From Draconibacterium mangrovi (GTDB lineage: Bacteria; Bacteroidota; Bacteroidia; Bacteroidales; Prolixibacteraceae): 64,000 bases of DNA. Numbering within the stretch: the first letter of the stretch is position 1; each line of letters opens with the position of its first letter. The position numbers were made by a program, and so were the translations under genes. Location of the stretch: assembly GCF_010586825.1 (NCBI RefSeq), contig NZ_JAAAGB010000002.1, positions 496,001 through 560,000 on the forward strand. The letters run 5' to 3'. Positions 53,692-62,653 of the stretch are shown here, one piece after another. The notes under the pieces are model-generated. The model searched no databases. It worked only from the letters and a program-made list of their open reading frames with translations, and was not told the DNA's origin.

Positions 53692-54272
53692 TATTTCCAG
53701 CTTGTGGTTTCAATCATATGAATCACGTCGGGTTCGATAAAGTTGATTACCGGATTCAGCGAATCAATGTCGGGAACTTCGCGAATGTAGAATGCGCCGC
53801 GTAAAAAGTGCCGGGCGCTGTCGGTTAAAAAAAACTGCATGGGCGACGCAGCATTTCCTTCAATGGAATAAATGGTTCCGTAAACTTTTTTAGCAGGATT
53901 CATAAATAAACGCTCGTCAATCGCGTCGGCTTTTATCGAATGTTTGTAAGCCAGCGTGCGCGTCTCTTCCATTAACTCAGCCAAAAGTTTGTAGTCGTCT
54001 TCTTGGCTGTTCAGGTCGTAATACGAAATGTGTATTTCCACTTTATTTTCGGGCACTGCCACATTTATCCAGTAAGGTTCGTTGCGGTTTCTGGAGTCTT
54101 TTTCTATCCTTGCATATTCCGGTATTTCAAAATCGTACGGAAATGAACGATTGAGTGCCGTGTAGCTTTTTTCAGGAAAATCGATGCGGTAGTAACCTCG
54201 CGGTTTGGGTGTGTAATCTTCTTTACAACCCACTAAAAACAACAATAATAATAGTGTATATGCGAATCTCAT
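53691..54272 (-). CDS. gldD: gliding motility lipoprotein GldD
   Basis: A 193-residue lipoprotein (lipobox FLVGC, Cys16). The family pattern is clear: PKPRGYYRIDFPEKSY, NEPYWINVAVP, KVYGTIYSIEGNAASPMQFF and HFLRGAFYI. GldD is required for gliding and for the type IX secretion machinery in Flavobacterium. It follows gldE by 24 bp. Confidence 0.95.
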   Translation of the reverse strand: MRFAYTLLLLLFLVGCKEDYTPKPRGYYRIDFPEKSYTALNRSFPYDFEIPEYARIEKDSRNRNEPYWINVAVPENKVEIHISYYDLNSQEDDYKLLAELMEETRTLAYKHSIKADAIDERLFMNPAKKVYGTIYSIEGNAASPMQFFLTDSARHFLRGAFYIREVPDIDSLNPVINFIEPDVIHMIETTSWK

Positions 54273-54296
54273 TTCCCAAAAATTTAGTCACATTTA

Positions 54297-55619
54297 CTAC
54301 TTATTAATAACTACCTTGATTTGTTTAATCCGGCGGTTATCAACCTCTTCGATAGTAAATGTGAATGTTTTGCATTTTACCTGTTCTTTTAACGAAGGTA
54401 TCTCACCTTTTATTTCAAGAATAAGGCCGGCGAGCGTATCAGCATCACCTTTTACTTCGTTAAAAATGGTATCGTCGCAATTTACAGCCCGGTAAAAATC
54501 ACCAAGTAAAATCTTAGCGTCGAACAAGTAAGAGTTTTCCGATAGTTGGGTAAAGAAACTTTCTTCATCATCAAACTCATCGGTAATATCGCCAACAATT
54601 TCCTCCAGAATATCTTCCAGCGAAACGATGCCGGAAGTTCCTCCGTACTCATCAACTACAATGGCAATGTGTACTTTGGTTTTCTGAAATTCTTCCAAAA
54701 GCGAACTGATCTTTTTGGTGTCGGGCACATAAAACGGTGGCCGGATCAAAGTCTGCCATTTAAACGTTTTGTTTTTATGGCTGTGCTGAAGTATGTCTTT
54801 AATGTATAACAGACCGCTGATTTCGTCGAACGAATCGATGTAAACCGGAATTCGCGAGTAGCCCGAATCGTTTATAATCTCAAGAACCTCCTCAAAATTC
54901 GCTTTAATATCGATGGAAACCACATCAACACGCGGAGTCATAATTTCTTCCACGCTTTTGTTGCCGAATTTTACAATTCCCTCCAGTATATCTTTTTCGT
55001 CCGAGAGTTCATGGTCGGATGTCAACTCAAGCGCCTGCGAAATATCATCCATCGAGATATTCTTTTTGTGTTTTAGCAGGCGGCGGTTAACAAATCCGGT
55101 TGAGTGGATCAAAATCGCATTTATCGGGCGGAATAACTTTTCGAGTGTTTGTAGTGGCAATGCCATAAACAGGGCAAAGCGCAAAGCAAAATGCGTTGCA
55201 TAAACTTTCGGAAAGATCTCGCCAAAAAGCAAGAGGAAAAAGGTAATAAGTACCACCTGGAAGATGAACTGCAATGTTGGTGCATTCACAAACGATACTA
55301 ATTCGTTTGAAATAAAGGCTGTTAATATTACAATGCCAATGTTTACAAAGTTGTTGGTTACCAGTATGGTAGCCAGAAGTTTTTCCGGGCTTTCGAGGTT
55401 GTGCAATACTCGCTCGTTGTTTTTGCCTTTGTGCCTCAGCTTATGTTTTTCGCTGGCCGACAATGAAAAGTAAGCCACCTCGGATCCACTTATCAGTGCC
55501 GAAGTCAATAGTAAAAACAATACGATAATAATTGAAACTATTATTCCGGGACTGATAGGGTGTAGTTGAATTTGCCAGGAGCCGATAGCGGCTAAGCTTA
55601 AAAGCGGTTCTGTTTCCAA
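54297..55619 (-). CDS. gldE: gliding-associated CNNM/CBS-domain membrane protein GldE
   Basis: A 440-residue inner-membrane protein: a CNNM/DUF21 membrane domain with four segments (about 25-175, SALISGSEVAYFSLSASE), a pair of CBS domains (about 215-335, VEEIMTPRVDVVSID and HIAIVVDEYGGTSGIVSLED) and a CorC/HlyC C-terminal domain (EVKGDADTLAGLILEIKGEI). GldE supports GldD and resembles ion transport-related hemolysin C-type proteins. It sits between ssb and gldD, a conserved order. Confidence 0.93.
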   Translation of the reverse strand: METEPLLSLAAIGSWQIQLHPISPGIIVSIIIVLFLLLTSALISGSEVAYFSLSASEKHKLRHKGKNNERVLHNLESPEKLLATILVTNNFVNIGIVILTAFISNELVSFVNAPTLQFIFQVVLITFFLLLFGEIFPKVYATHFALRFALFMALPLQTLEKLFRPINAILIHSTGFVNRRLLKHKKNISMDDISQALELTSDHELSDEKDILEGIVKFGNKSVEEIMTPRVDVVSIDIKANFEEVLEIINDSGYSRIPVYIDSFDEISGLLYIKDILQHSHKNKTFKWQTLIRPPFYVPDTKKISSLLEEFQKTKVHIAIVVDEYGGTSGIVSLEDILEEIVGDITDEFDDEESFFTQLSENSYLFDAKILLGDFYRAVNCDDTIFNEVKGDADTLAGLILEIKGEIPSLKEQVKCKTFTFTIEEVDNRRIKQIKVVINK

Positions 55620-55634
55620 ATTTAAATGTTTTGG

Positions 55635-56084
55635 TTAGAATGGAAGATCCTCGTCTCCCTCCGGTTCTTCAATGTCGGGTTGCGATACCTGAGGAGTGGA
55701 TGCGGCACCGGAGTTCTGCATTGCTCCGCCATGTTCTGGCGAACCCATGTTATCAGCGCGGTTGCCAAGCATAGTCATCTGGTCGCCATAAATTTCAGTC
55801 ACGTAACGTTTGTTACCGTCTTTGTCGTCGTACGAGCGGGTTCTTATTCGTCCCTCGATATACAATTGGCGGCCTTTGGTAACATATTTTTCAGCCACTT
55901 CGGCTAATCCTCTCCACAATACAATATTGTGCCACTCGGTTGTGGTAACACGCTCACCGCTTTTCGAGTTATAACTTTCTGATGTTGCCAATGGAAAATT
56001 AGCTACTGCAACACCCGAATCAAGGTGACGTACTTCAGGATCTTTACCAACGTTTCCGATAAGAATTACTTTATTTACTGACAT
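55635..56084 (-). CDS. ssb: single-stranded DNA-binding protein
   Basis: A 149-residue SSB with the OB fold (1-105: VNKVILIGNVGKDPEVRH, RLYIEGRIRTRSYDDKDGNK), a short flexible linker and the acidic tail EPEGDEDLPF, which binds DNA-repair partners. It follows mutY by 68 bp in the conserved mutY-ssb-gldE-gldD block. Confidence 0.97.
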   Translation of the reverse strand: MSVNKVILIGNVGKDPEVRHLDSGVAVANFPLATSESYNSKSGERVTTTEWHNIVLWRGLAEVAEKYVTKGRQLYIEGRIRTRSYDDKDGNKRYVTEIYGDQMTMLGNRADNMGSPEHGGAMQNSGAASTPQVSQPDIEEPEGDEDLPF

Positions 56085-56152
56085 AATCTAAAATTTATAT
56101 GGTTAACATTTTCAGGTTGTTACTACGCTGCAATTATAAACCGGTTTTTTAA

Positions 56153-57202
56153 TTATAATCCCAATCCGGCCTCATGTAAAAACTGTTCAACCAGTCGGGA
56201 TACAGCAAATTTAGAAATATCTTTTTTATTTACCCGAATTAGAGGCAACGGATTATTAAAATTGGCCTGAACTTCAAGATATATCAATTTTGCATGAATA
56301 ATCTGGTGGCTCAAAACATGCTTTTTTTGCCCACTTATAGTTTTAATATTAACCTGCGACAATTTTACCGGGTGATCTGCTTTTAGTAATTCCGAATCAG
56401 AAAGTGCTTTTTCGTGCTCGATCAGCGGTAATTGATACAGGTTTTGCCAGATATCGTTGCCCGATCTTTTATCCAGTAAAATTGAATCGCCCAGATCATA
56501 TAAATAATAGTAAAAATAGCGGTGACGTTGTTTGGTCTTCTTTTCTTTTACCGGAAGTTGGCTAACTAAGCCTTTTTTAAACGCAAAACAGGAATCAACA
56601 AGCGGGCAGTTTTCGCATTTTGGCGATTTAGGAACACATTGCAAAGCGCCAAATTCCATCAGCGCCTGGTTGTGCATGCCGGGATCCTGTCCCTGAATCA
56701 GCTCTTCGGCCAACTGTTGAAACTCTTTTTTGCCTGCCGATGAGTCAATCGGAGTAACAATTCCATAATATCGCGACAGTACCCTGTATATATTACCATC
56801 AACCGCAGGGTAGGGCAGGTTGAATGCAATGGATGAAATTGCCGCAGCGGTGTATGGTCCGACTCCTTTTAAGGCTAAAATGCTTTTATAATTGTTGGGG
56901 AAAGTTCCGTTGTATTGCGATGCAATAATTTTTGCCGAAGCATGCAGGTTGCGGGCACGCGAATAGTAACCTAGTCCCTGCCAGAGTTTTAGCACCTCGT
57001 CTTCGTGGGCATTGGCCAAATCATTTACCGTAGGATAGTTCTCCACAAAACGGTAAAAATAGTTTCTGCCCTGTTCAACGCGTGTTTGCTGAAGTATGAT
57101 TTCCGAGAGCCAAATCTTGTACGGATTACGGTCTTTTCGCCACGGTAAATCACGCTTATTTATATTGTACCAATTGTAAATGTTGGTATGAAAATTGTCC
57201 AT
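56153..57202 (-). CDS. mutY: A/G-specific adenine glycosylase
   Basis: A 349-residue repair enzyme that removes adenine opposite 8-oxoguanine. It has SEIILQQTRVEQ (catalytic Glu), the helix-hairpin-helix LKGVGPYTAAAISSIAF with PAVDGNIYRVLSR (catalytic Asp), the iron-sulfur Cys set (Cys-x6-Cys-x2-Cys-x5-Cys in CVPKSPKCENCPLVDSC) and a NUDIX-like C-terminal domain for 8-oxoG recognition. It is divergent from the HU gene. Confidence 0.97.
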   Translation of the reverse strand: MDNFHTNIYNWYNINKRDLPWRKDRNPYKIWLSEIILQQTRVEQGRNYFYRFVENYPTVNDLANAHEDEVLKLWQGLGYYSRARNLHASAKIIASQYNGTFPNNYKSILALKGVGPYTAAAISSIAFNLPYPAVDGNIYRVLSRYYGIVTPIDSSAGKKEFQQLAEELIQGQDPGMHNQALMEFGALQCVPKSPKCENCPLVDSCFAFKKGLVSQLPVKEKKTKQRHRYFYYYLYDLGDSILLDKRSGNDIWQNLYQLPLIEHEKALSDSELLKADHPVKLSQVNIKTISGQKKHVLSHQIIHAKLIYLEVQANFNNPLPLIRVNKKDISKFAVSRLVEQFLHEAGLGL

Positions 57203-57281
57203 TCTATGCTAACTGGTTAAAAATCTTACAGAAAAACAAAAATAATTTATTTGAAATGCTTTCCGGTTTTATAATATTTTT

Positions 57282-57289
57282 TATTTTTG
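57282..57289 (+). promoter_or_regulatory. -7 element of the HU gene
   Basis: TATTTTTG matches the Bacteroidota -7 consensus TAnnTTTG, 50 bp before the HU start. A TTTG at 57250-57253 is somewhat too far (28 bp) for an ideal -33 element. Confidence 0.45.
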
Positions 57290-57339
57290 CATCCTCTAAT
57301 AAAAACGATTAATATATTGAAAATTAAATATTTTAAGAG

Positions 57340-57627
57340 ATGACTAAGGCAGATATTGTAAATGAAATTTCGAAAGAAACGGGAATTGAAAAGGTAACTG
57401 TTCAGAAAACAGTGGAAGCTTTTATGGAAACTGTAAAAGATTCACTGGTTGATGGCAAAAATGTTTATTTAAGAGGTTTTGGTAGTTTTGTTGTTAAGAA
57501 AAGAGCAGAGAAAACTGCCCGTAATATTTCTAAAAACACAACCATTATCATTCCTGCACACAATATTCCTTCGTTTAAACCAGCGAAAACATTTGTATCA
57601 GAAGTTAAGAATCAAGTAAAACAATAG
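57340..57627 (+). CDS. HU/IHF-family DNA-binding protein
   Basis: A 95-residue nucleoid protein: helical N-terminal body (MTKADIVNEISKETGIEK), FGSFVVKKRAEKTARNISK for the DNA-contacting arms, and the PSFKPAKTF motif near the end. It bends DNA as a dimer. The start follows a conserved AT-rich promoter region divergent from mutY. The 30-residue ribosomal-like gene begins 4 bp after its stop. Confidence 0.96.
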   Translation: MTKADIVNEISKETGIEKVTVQKTVEAFMETVKDSLVDGKNVYLRGFGSFVVKKRAEKTARNISKNTTIIIPAHNIPSFKPAKTFVSEVKNQVKQ

Positions 57628-57631
57628 AGTT

Positions 57632-57724
57632 ATGCCAAGCGGTAAAAAAAGAAAGAGACACAAGATGGCCACTCATAAGCGCAAAAAAAGATTGCGTAAA
57701 AACAGGCACAAAAAGAAAAAATAA
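57632..57724 (+). CDS. bS22/COX24-like tiny basic protein
   Basis: A 30-residue protein starting MPSGKKRKRHKMATHKRKK and rich in Lys, Arg and His. It matches the short COX24/AURKAIP1 (mS38, bS22) family, small-subunit ribosomal proteins that sit near the decoding centre. The start is 4 bp after the HU stop, so the two are co-transcribed. It is shorter than most gene-calling cut-offs and easily missed. Identification rests on composition, length and the K(M)..HKRKKRLRK pattern. Confidence 0.75.
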   Translation: MPSGKKRKRHKMATHKRKKRLRKNRHKKKK

Positions 57725-57758
57725 GATTTTAGTAAACTAATTTCTTATAGTTAAAGAT

Positions 57759-57790
57759 TAAACCTAAAGCATTATAATGCTTTAGGTTTA
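57759..57790. terminator. perfect 14-bp hairpin before the RNase G gene
   Basis: TAAACCTAAAGCAT and ATGCTTTAGGTTTA are exact reverse complements around a 4-base TATA loop. It lies 34 bp after the small basic gene and 50 bp before the RNase G start. There is no T run after the stem on the + strand, so it may be a terminator, an RNA processing site, or an attenuator in the RNase leader. Confidence 0.55.
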
Positions 57791-57840
57791 GTCTGTTATA
57801 ACGTTAGTATTAACCAAAAGAATTAGATGATTAAAAGGTT

Positions 57841-59391
57841 GTGAGTAGCGATTTAATAATTGATGTAACTCCATCCGAAATTGTTATTGCCTTACAGGAA
57901 AAGAAGAAGCTTGCAGAACTATCCAGAGAAAGAAGCGGGGCAAAATTCGCTGTCGGAGATATATACCTCGGCAAAGTAAAAAAAATTATGCCCAGTTTAA
58001 ATGCTGCTTTTATCGATGTAGGCTACAGTAAAGATGCTTTTTTACATTACCTCGACATGGGGCCACAATTCGCCACGCTGAATAAGTTCCTGCGAATTGC
58101 CTCATCACGAAAAAACAAAATTTCTTCAATCTCAAGGATTCATTCCGAACCCGACATTAATAAAGAAGGTAAAGTAAACGAGTTGCTAAAAGTTGGTCAG
58201 AAAATTTTGGTTCAGGTAGCAAAAGAACCAATTAATACAAAAGGCCCGCGGTTAACATCCGAAATCTCCATTGCAGGGAGGAATTTAGTTTTAATGCCAT
58301 TTAGCGACAAAATATCAGTGTCGCAAAAAATCAGGTCAACCGAAGAAAAAAACAGGTTGAAAAAACTGATCCAGAGTATTAAGCCCCGCAAATATGGAGT
58401 AATAATCCGCACTGTAGCAGAAGGTAAAAAAGTAGCTGAACTCGACAAAGAGCTTCGACGTTTGGTAGAAAAGTGGGAAACCACCTTTCAAAAGTTAGGC
58501 AGAGCACAGGCACCATCGCTGATAATTGGCGAGATTGACCGAACAACAGCTCTGCTGCGCGATATTTATCATCCCGACTTCAACAGCATTATTGTAAACG
58601 ACCAATCGGTAGCGACAGAAATTGCCGATTACATAGGTAGCATTCAGGCCGACAAGAAGAAGATAGTTAAATACTACAAAGGACGTCAGCCAATTTTCGA
58701 ACACTACGGCATCGATAAACAAATTAAAGCCTCGTTCGGAAAAACCGTATCATTTAAAGATGGTGCCTATTTAATCGTAGAACACACCGAAGCGTTTCAT
58801 GTTATTGATGTAAACAGCGGGAATCGCGCAAGAGCCGGCAACGACCAGGAAAAAAATGCCCTGGAAGTAAACCTGGCTGCCTGCGACGAAATAGCAAGAC
58901 AATTACGGTTGCGAGACATGGGAGGAATCATTGTAATTGATTTCATCGACATGCATGTCGCGGCCAATCGCCAGAAAGTGAACGATCACATGAAGGAGGT
59001 TATGGCCGACGACCGGACCAAGCACAACATTCTTCCACTAAGTAAGTTTTGCCTGATGCAAATTACGAGGCAAAGAGTTCGTCCGGAAGAAAAAGTTGAG
59101 ACTGCCGAGAGCTGTCCAACTTGTAAAGGAAGTGGAAAAGTTGTGCCTACTGTGTTATTTGCCGACGATATCGACGGTAAAGTAAACTACGCGCTAAAGG
59201 AATTGAACAAGAAGAAACTGAATCTGAAAGTTCATCCTTATACAGCTGCTTATCTTACAAAAGGCTGGAAAAGCCGCCAAAATAAGTGGTTTTTCAAGTA
59301 CCTGAAATGGGTAAGCGTTGAAGCTGTAAATTCATATTCCTATCTGGAATATCATTTTTTTGATGAGAATGAAGAAGAAATTATTTTATAA
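57841..59391 (+). CDS. rng: ribonuclease E/G family protein
   Basis: A 516-residue RNase G (CafA)-type endonuclease for mRNA decay and rRNA 5' processing. The GTG at 57841 is used; no in-frame ATG lies upstream before a stop. The S1 domain (about 35-130: VGDIYLGKVKKIMPSLNAAF) contains an insert, typical of Bacteroidota. The catalytic DNase I-like part has VIDVNSGNRARAG and GGIIVIDFIDM with metal-binding Asp residues, and the zinc link is CPTCKGSGKV. The C-terminal scaffold of RNase E is absent, as expected. A good terminator follows. Confidence 0.95.
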   Translation: MSSDLIIDVTPSEIVIALQEKKKLAELSRERSGAKFAVGDIYLGKVKKIMPSLNAAFIDVGYSKDAFLHYLDMGPQFATLNKFLRIASSRKNKISSISRIHSEPDINKEGKVNELLKVGQKILVQVAKEPINTKGPRLTSEISIAGRNLVLMPFSDKISVSQKIRSTEEKNRLKKLIQSIKPRKYGVIIRTVAEGKKVAELDKELRRLVEKWETTFQKLGRAQAPSLIIGEIDRTTALLRDIYHPDFNSIIVNDQSVATEIADYIGSIQADKKKIVKYYKGRQPIFEHYGIDKQIKASFGKTVSFKDGAYLIVEHTEAFHVIDVNSGNRARAGNDQEKNALEVNLAACDEIARQLRLRDMGGIIVIDFIDMHVAANRQKVNDHMKEVMADDRTKHNILPLSKFCLMQITRQRVRPEEKVETAESCPTCKGSGKVVPTVLFADDIDGKVNYALKELNKKKLNLKVHPYTAAYLTKGWKSRQNKWFFKYLKWVSVEAVNSYSYLEYHFFDENEEEIIL

Positions 59392-59396
59392 AAGGA

Positions 59397-59430
59397 AAGC
59401 CGTTCATTATTGAGCGGCTTTTTTTATTTT
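59397..59430 (+). terminator. intrinsic terminator after rng
   Basis: Stem AAGCCGTTCA with TGAGCGGCTT (10 bp, one G-U pair) around TTAT, then TTTTTATTTT. It begins 6 bp after the rng stop and is a standard rho-independent terminator. It separates rng from the LuxR-like gene. Confidence 0.9.
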
Positions 59431-59451
59431 CGCAGTAAGCAAAGTAATTCG

Positions 59452-60546
59452 ATGGCGTTAAAAAAACTGGTCTATATTATTCTTTTTCTTTTTATTGCAA
59501 GTTCCTCGGGTGCACTCGAAATAAAAGGTACGATCGATTTAACCGAGCAGTGGCAGCCCAAGGTTTTTCTGGCTTTGCTAAATACACCTAATGATATTTT
59601 TGTAGCCTCGCCCGATTTTATTATTGCCGAAACTTTTATAAATCCCGATGGCAGTTTTGAGATCAATACGCAGTCGGTGCCCGACGACGAACGTTTTTAC
59701 CGCCTGTATCTGGTGCAGGGCGATAATGCCTCGGTAGAGTTTAGTTCAACCCAAAACAAAAACTATTTTCATTTGCTGCTAAACCGGCAATCGGAAATTG
59801 TGCTGAATGCCACAACCCGGAATAATTCGCTGGAAGTAACAGCCTTAAATGGGAGCGATGACACAAAGGCCATTTTTGATTTTGACGAAAAGTTTCAGGA
59901 GCAAAGCAGCGAGTTGAGTGGTCAGTTGCCAAAAGCACAAAGTACCTTCCTGTCGCAGGAGTTGGAAACCTTTATCCATTCGGTAGTTGCTGATGCTACT
60001 AATCCTTATGTTGGGCTTTATGCGCTGTATCACATCGAAGATAAAGAGACCGATTTTTTGCGAAACAGCGATTTCTATTTTAACTTTCAAAAACGGCTGG
60101 AAGATGAACTTCCGGTAACACCATACACCGAAGCGTATTCCGAGTTGTTGGATGAATTGATCGGCTTTCGTGAGTTTGTTTGCGAAATGCCGGGTGTGCA
60201 ACCCAAATGGAAAGACTGGTTAATGCTAATTGAAGCGGTAATTATTCTGATTCTTATAATCGTTTTGATTGCAGTGGACCGGCAATTAAAGAAAATGAGA
60301 AACCGGGAAAACGACCCGGCCAACAATCAGAAACCGCTTTATGAAGCCTTAACCCTAAAGCAACAGGAGATATTGGGGCTTTTAGCCGATGGAAAGACCA
60401 ATAAAGAAATTGCACAGGAACTTTTTGTTGAATTGAGTACTGTGAAAACGCACATCAATAATATCTACAGGCAGTTGGGCGTGTCGACACGTAAAGATGC
60501 CGTAGACTTTCACAACTCTGTAAAAAACCGGGATCAGGGGGTCTAG
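59452..60546 (+). CDS. membrane-tethered LuxR-type regulator
   Basis: From ATG 59452 the protein has 364 residues; the longer frame from 59410 would be read through the rng terminator. A signal-like segment (1-22, VYIILFLFIASSSGAL) is followed by about 235 extracytoplasmic residues starting with an IKGTIDLTEQWQPKVFLALL strand pair, one membrane helix (about 258-276, IEAVIILILIIVLIAV), then a cytoplasmic LuxR helix-turn-helix (about 300-360: LTLKQQEILGLLADGKTNKEIA, shown in part, and STVKTHINNIYRQLGV). No kinase or receiver domain is present. It is likely a one-component sensor that crosses the inner membrane. The signal is unknown. Confidence 0.85.
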   Translation: MALKKLVYIILFLFIASSSGALEIKGTIDLTEQWQPKVFLALLNTPNDIFVASPDFIIAETFINPDGSFEINTQSVPDDERFYRLYLVQGDNASVEFSSTQNKNYFHLLLNRQSEIVLNATTRNNSLEVTALNGSDDTKAIFDFDEKFQEQSSELSGQLPKAQSTFLSQELETFIHSVVADATNPYVGLYALYHIEDKETDFLRNSDFYFNFQKRLEDELPVTPYTEAYSELLDELIGFREFVCEMPGVQPKWKDWLMLIEAVIILILIIVLIAVDRQLKKMRNRENDPANNQKPLYEALTLKQQEILGLLADGKTNKEIAQELFVELSTVKTHINNIYRQLGVSTRKDAVDFHNSVKNRDQGV

Positions 60547-60614
60547 ACCCTATTTCAAACCCAGTCTATACTTCTTTTGTTAAACAGCATAAGGCGTTTT
60601 GTTGTTTTCTATCA

Positions 60615-60622
60615 TAAATTTG
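60615..60622 (+). promoter_or_regulatory. -7 element of the dsbD gene
   Basis: TAAATTTG matches the TAnnTTTG consensus. It lies 27 bp before the first possible ATG (60642) and about 100 bp before the preferred ATG (60720). A TTTG lies 13 bp upstream (60598-60601), slightly too close for an ideal -33 box. Confidence 0.4.
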
Positions 60623-60719
60623 TGCTATTCGTTAAAACACCATGGGTGTGATGAGCGATCAAAGTACAGAACACAATTTAGAAGGAATATCAAAGTTTAT
60701 TTATAAAACTACAAAAAGA

Positions 60720-62648
60720 ATGAAACGCATACTGTTTACGGTCTTTTTACTTACGACAGCTTTACTGGGCTATTCACAAATTGTTGAGCCGGTTAAATGG
60801 AGTTTTTCTCAAAACAAAATTTCAGACAATGAGTTTGAGTTACTTTTCACCGCCACGATAGAAAAAGGCTGGCACATGTACTCAACCGATCTGCCGGAGG
60901 GCGGTCCGATAAAAACCAGCTTTTATTTCGAGAATGTTGAGAATGCAGAACTAGTAGGCGAGCCATCACCGAATAAAGAGGTTATCGAAGAATTTGACAA
61001 TTCATTTCAGATGGATCTGCGTTGGTTTGAAGAGGAAGTAACCTTTTCGCAAAAGGTAAAAGTATCGGGAGCGGGTACCGTTGCCGGTTATGTGGAGTTT
61101 ATGAGTTGCGATGACGAAACCTGCACACCGCCAATGGAAGCAGAATTTTCGTTCGCATTGGAGGGAGGCACAGAACAAGTAGCCGACACTTCAACAACAG
61201 ACGACAGCAGTAACAGAAACTACTGGAGTATTTTCTTCCTGGCATTTTTAGGCGGTTTTGCCGCTTTGCTAACGCCCTGTGTTTTTCCGATGATACCGAT
61301 GACGGTAAGCTTTTTTACCAAACAAAGTAAAACCAAAGCCAAGGGAATCCGCAACGGAATTTGGTACGGAATATCAATCATACTTATTTATGTAATTCTC
61401 GGAACAGTGGTAACTGCCGTGTTTGGTGCCGAGAGTTTGAACAGTCTTTCTACCAACCCGTGGTTTAACCTGTTTTTTGCCCTGTTGCTTTTTGTTTTTG
61501 CCTTCTCGTTTATGGGAGCTTTCGAAATTGTATTGCCCAGCAGCTGGGTAAATGCAGTGGATAAAAAAGCAGACAAAGGTGGTTTACTGGGCATATTCTT
61601 TATGGCCTTTGCTTTGGCACTGGTTTCATTTTCATGCACCGGACCGATTGTAGGGGCACTGATTGTTGAAGCTGCACGAAGCGGTGGTATGGCACCGGTG
61701 GTTGGAATGTTAGGATTCTCGCTGGCACTGGCAATTCCGTTTGCCTTGTTTGCCGCTTTCCCGGGGTGGTTGAACTCGCTGCCAAAATCAGGTGGCTGGT
61801 TAAATTCGGTAAAAGTAGTGTTGGGTTTCCTTGAGTTCGCTTTTGCATTCAAATTCCTGTCAATTGCCGATATGGTTCTTGACCTGCACATTCTGGAGCG
61901 TGAAGTTTACATCGCCATCTGGATTGCCATTTTCTTAGGACTGGCATTGTACTTATGGGGAAAAATCAAACTGCCGCACGATTCGCCAACTACACATTTG
62001 CCGGTATCGCGCTTTGTGTTGGGAACCATGGTATTTGCTTTTGTAATTTATATGATCCCCGGATTGTGGGGGGCACCGGTGAAACTTATCAGTGGTTTCC
62101 CGCCACCGGTTGATTATGCTGAATCGCCACTGGGTGTAGGACGTACGCAGCCTGCCGGATCAATTGCTACCGGACATTCATCGGGAACAATGGCATCGGG
62201 AATGCACATTGGCCCGCACGGAATTCCGCTATTCGACGATTACGATAAAGCGCTGGCGCATGCCCGCGAAACCGGAAAACCGTTGTTGATCGACTTTACC
62301 GGAAAAGGTTGTACCAACTGTCGGAAAATGGAGGACAACGTTTGGGTAAAACAGGAAGTGAAGAACCTATTCCTGGAAGATTATGTGGTTGTTTCGCTGT
62401 ATGTTGATTTGAAAACAAAATTACCGGAAGAGGAACAATATGTTTCGGAAACAACCGGACGAAAAGTGAGGTCGGTAGGCAATAAATGGACCGATTTTCA
62501 GATATCGAGATTTAACAGAAATACACAGCCATACTATGTTGTATTGGACGAACATGAAAATCAGATAGGAGAGGGGTATAGTTATGATCCGGATCCGGAT
62601 GATTTTATTGAGTGGCTAAACGAAGGATTAACAAAATTCAAAAAATAA
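60720..62648 (+). CDS. dsbD: DsbD-type thiol:disulfide interchange protein
   Basis: From ATG 60720 the protein has 642 residues; an upstream ATG at 60642 would put 26 extra residues before the signal peptide. The order is: signal peptide (to about 20), a periplasmic DsbD-alpha domain (about 22-140, with EFMSCDDETCTPP holding a Cys pair), eight membrane helices (about 160-470, ending IPGLWGAPV, with redox Cys in LTPCVFPMIP and SFSCTGPIVG), and a C-terminal thioredoxin domain with GKGCTNCRKME. It passes electrons from cytoplasmic thioredoxin to periplasmic partners. The linker between helices and thioredoxin is rich in Gly, Ser and His. The small DsbD-alpha-like gene follows at 5 bp. Confidence 0.93.
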   Translation: MKRILFTVFLLTTALLGYSQIVEPVKWSFSQNKISDNEFELLFTATIEKGWHMYSTDLPEGGPIKTSFYFENVENAELVGEPSPNKEVIEEFDNSFQMDLRWFEEEVTFSQKVKVSGAGTVAGYVEFMSCDDETCTPPMEAEFSFALEGGTEQVADTSTTDDSSNRNYWSIFFLAFLGGFAALLTPCVFPMIPMTVSFFTKQSKTKAKGIRNGIWYGISIILIYVILGTVVTAVFGAESLNSLSTNPWFNLFFALLLFVFAFSFMGAFEIVLPSSWVNAVDKKADKGGLLGIFFMAFALALVSFSCTGPIVGALIVEAARSGGMAPVVGMLGFSLALAIPFALFAAFPGWLNSLPKSGGWLNSVKVVLGFLEFAFAFKFLSIADMVLDLHILEREVYIAIWIAIFLGLALYLWGKIKLPHDSPTTHLPVSRFVLGTMVFAFVIYMIPGLWGAPVKLISGFPPPVDYAESPLGVGRTQPAGSIATGHSSGTMASGMHIGPHGIPLFDDYDKALAHARETGKPLLIDFTGKGCTNCRKMEDNVWVKQEVKNLFLEDYVVVSLYVDLKTKLPEEEQYVSETTGRKVRSVGNKWTDFQISRFNRNTQPYYVVLDEHENQIGEGYSYDPDPDDFIEWLNEGLTKFKK

Positions 62649-62653
62649 AACAG

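Noticed and set aside
59410-59451. N-terminal extension of the LuxR-like protein
   Set aside because: It would be translated from the rng terminator hairpin; ATG 59452 gives a proper signal-type segment.
61388-61891. 167-residue frame on the minus strand
   Set aside because: It lies fully inside dsbD opposite its membrane helices; the composition is that of an antisense shadow.
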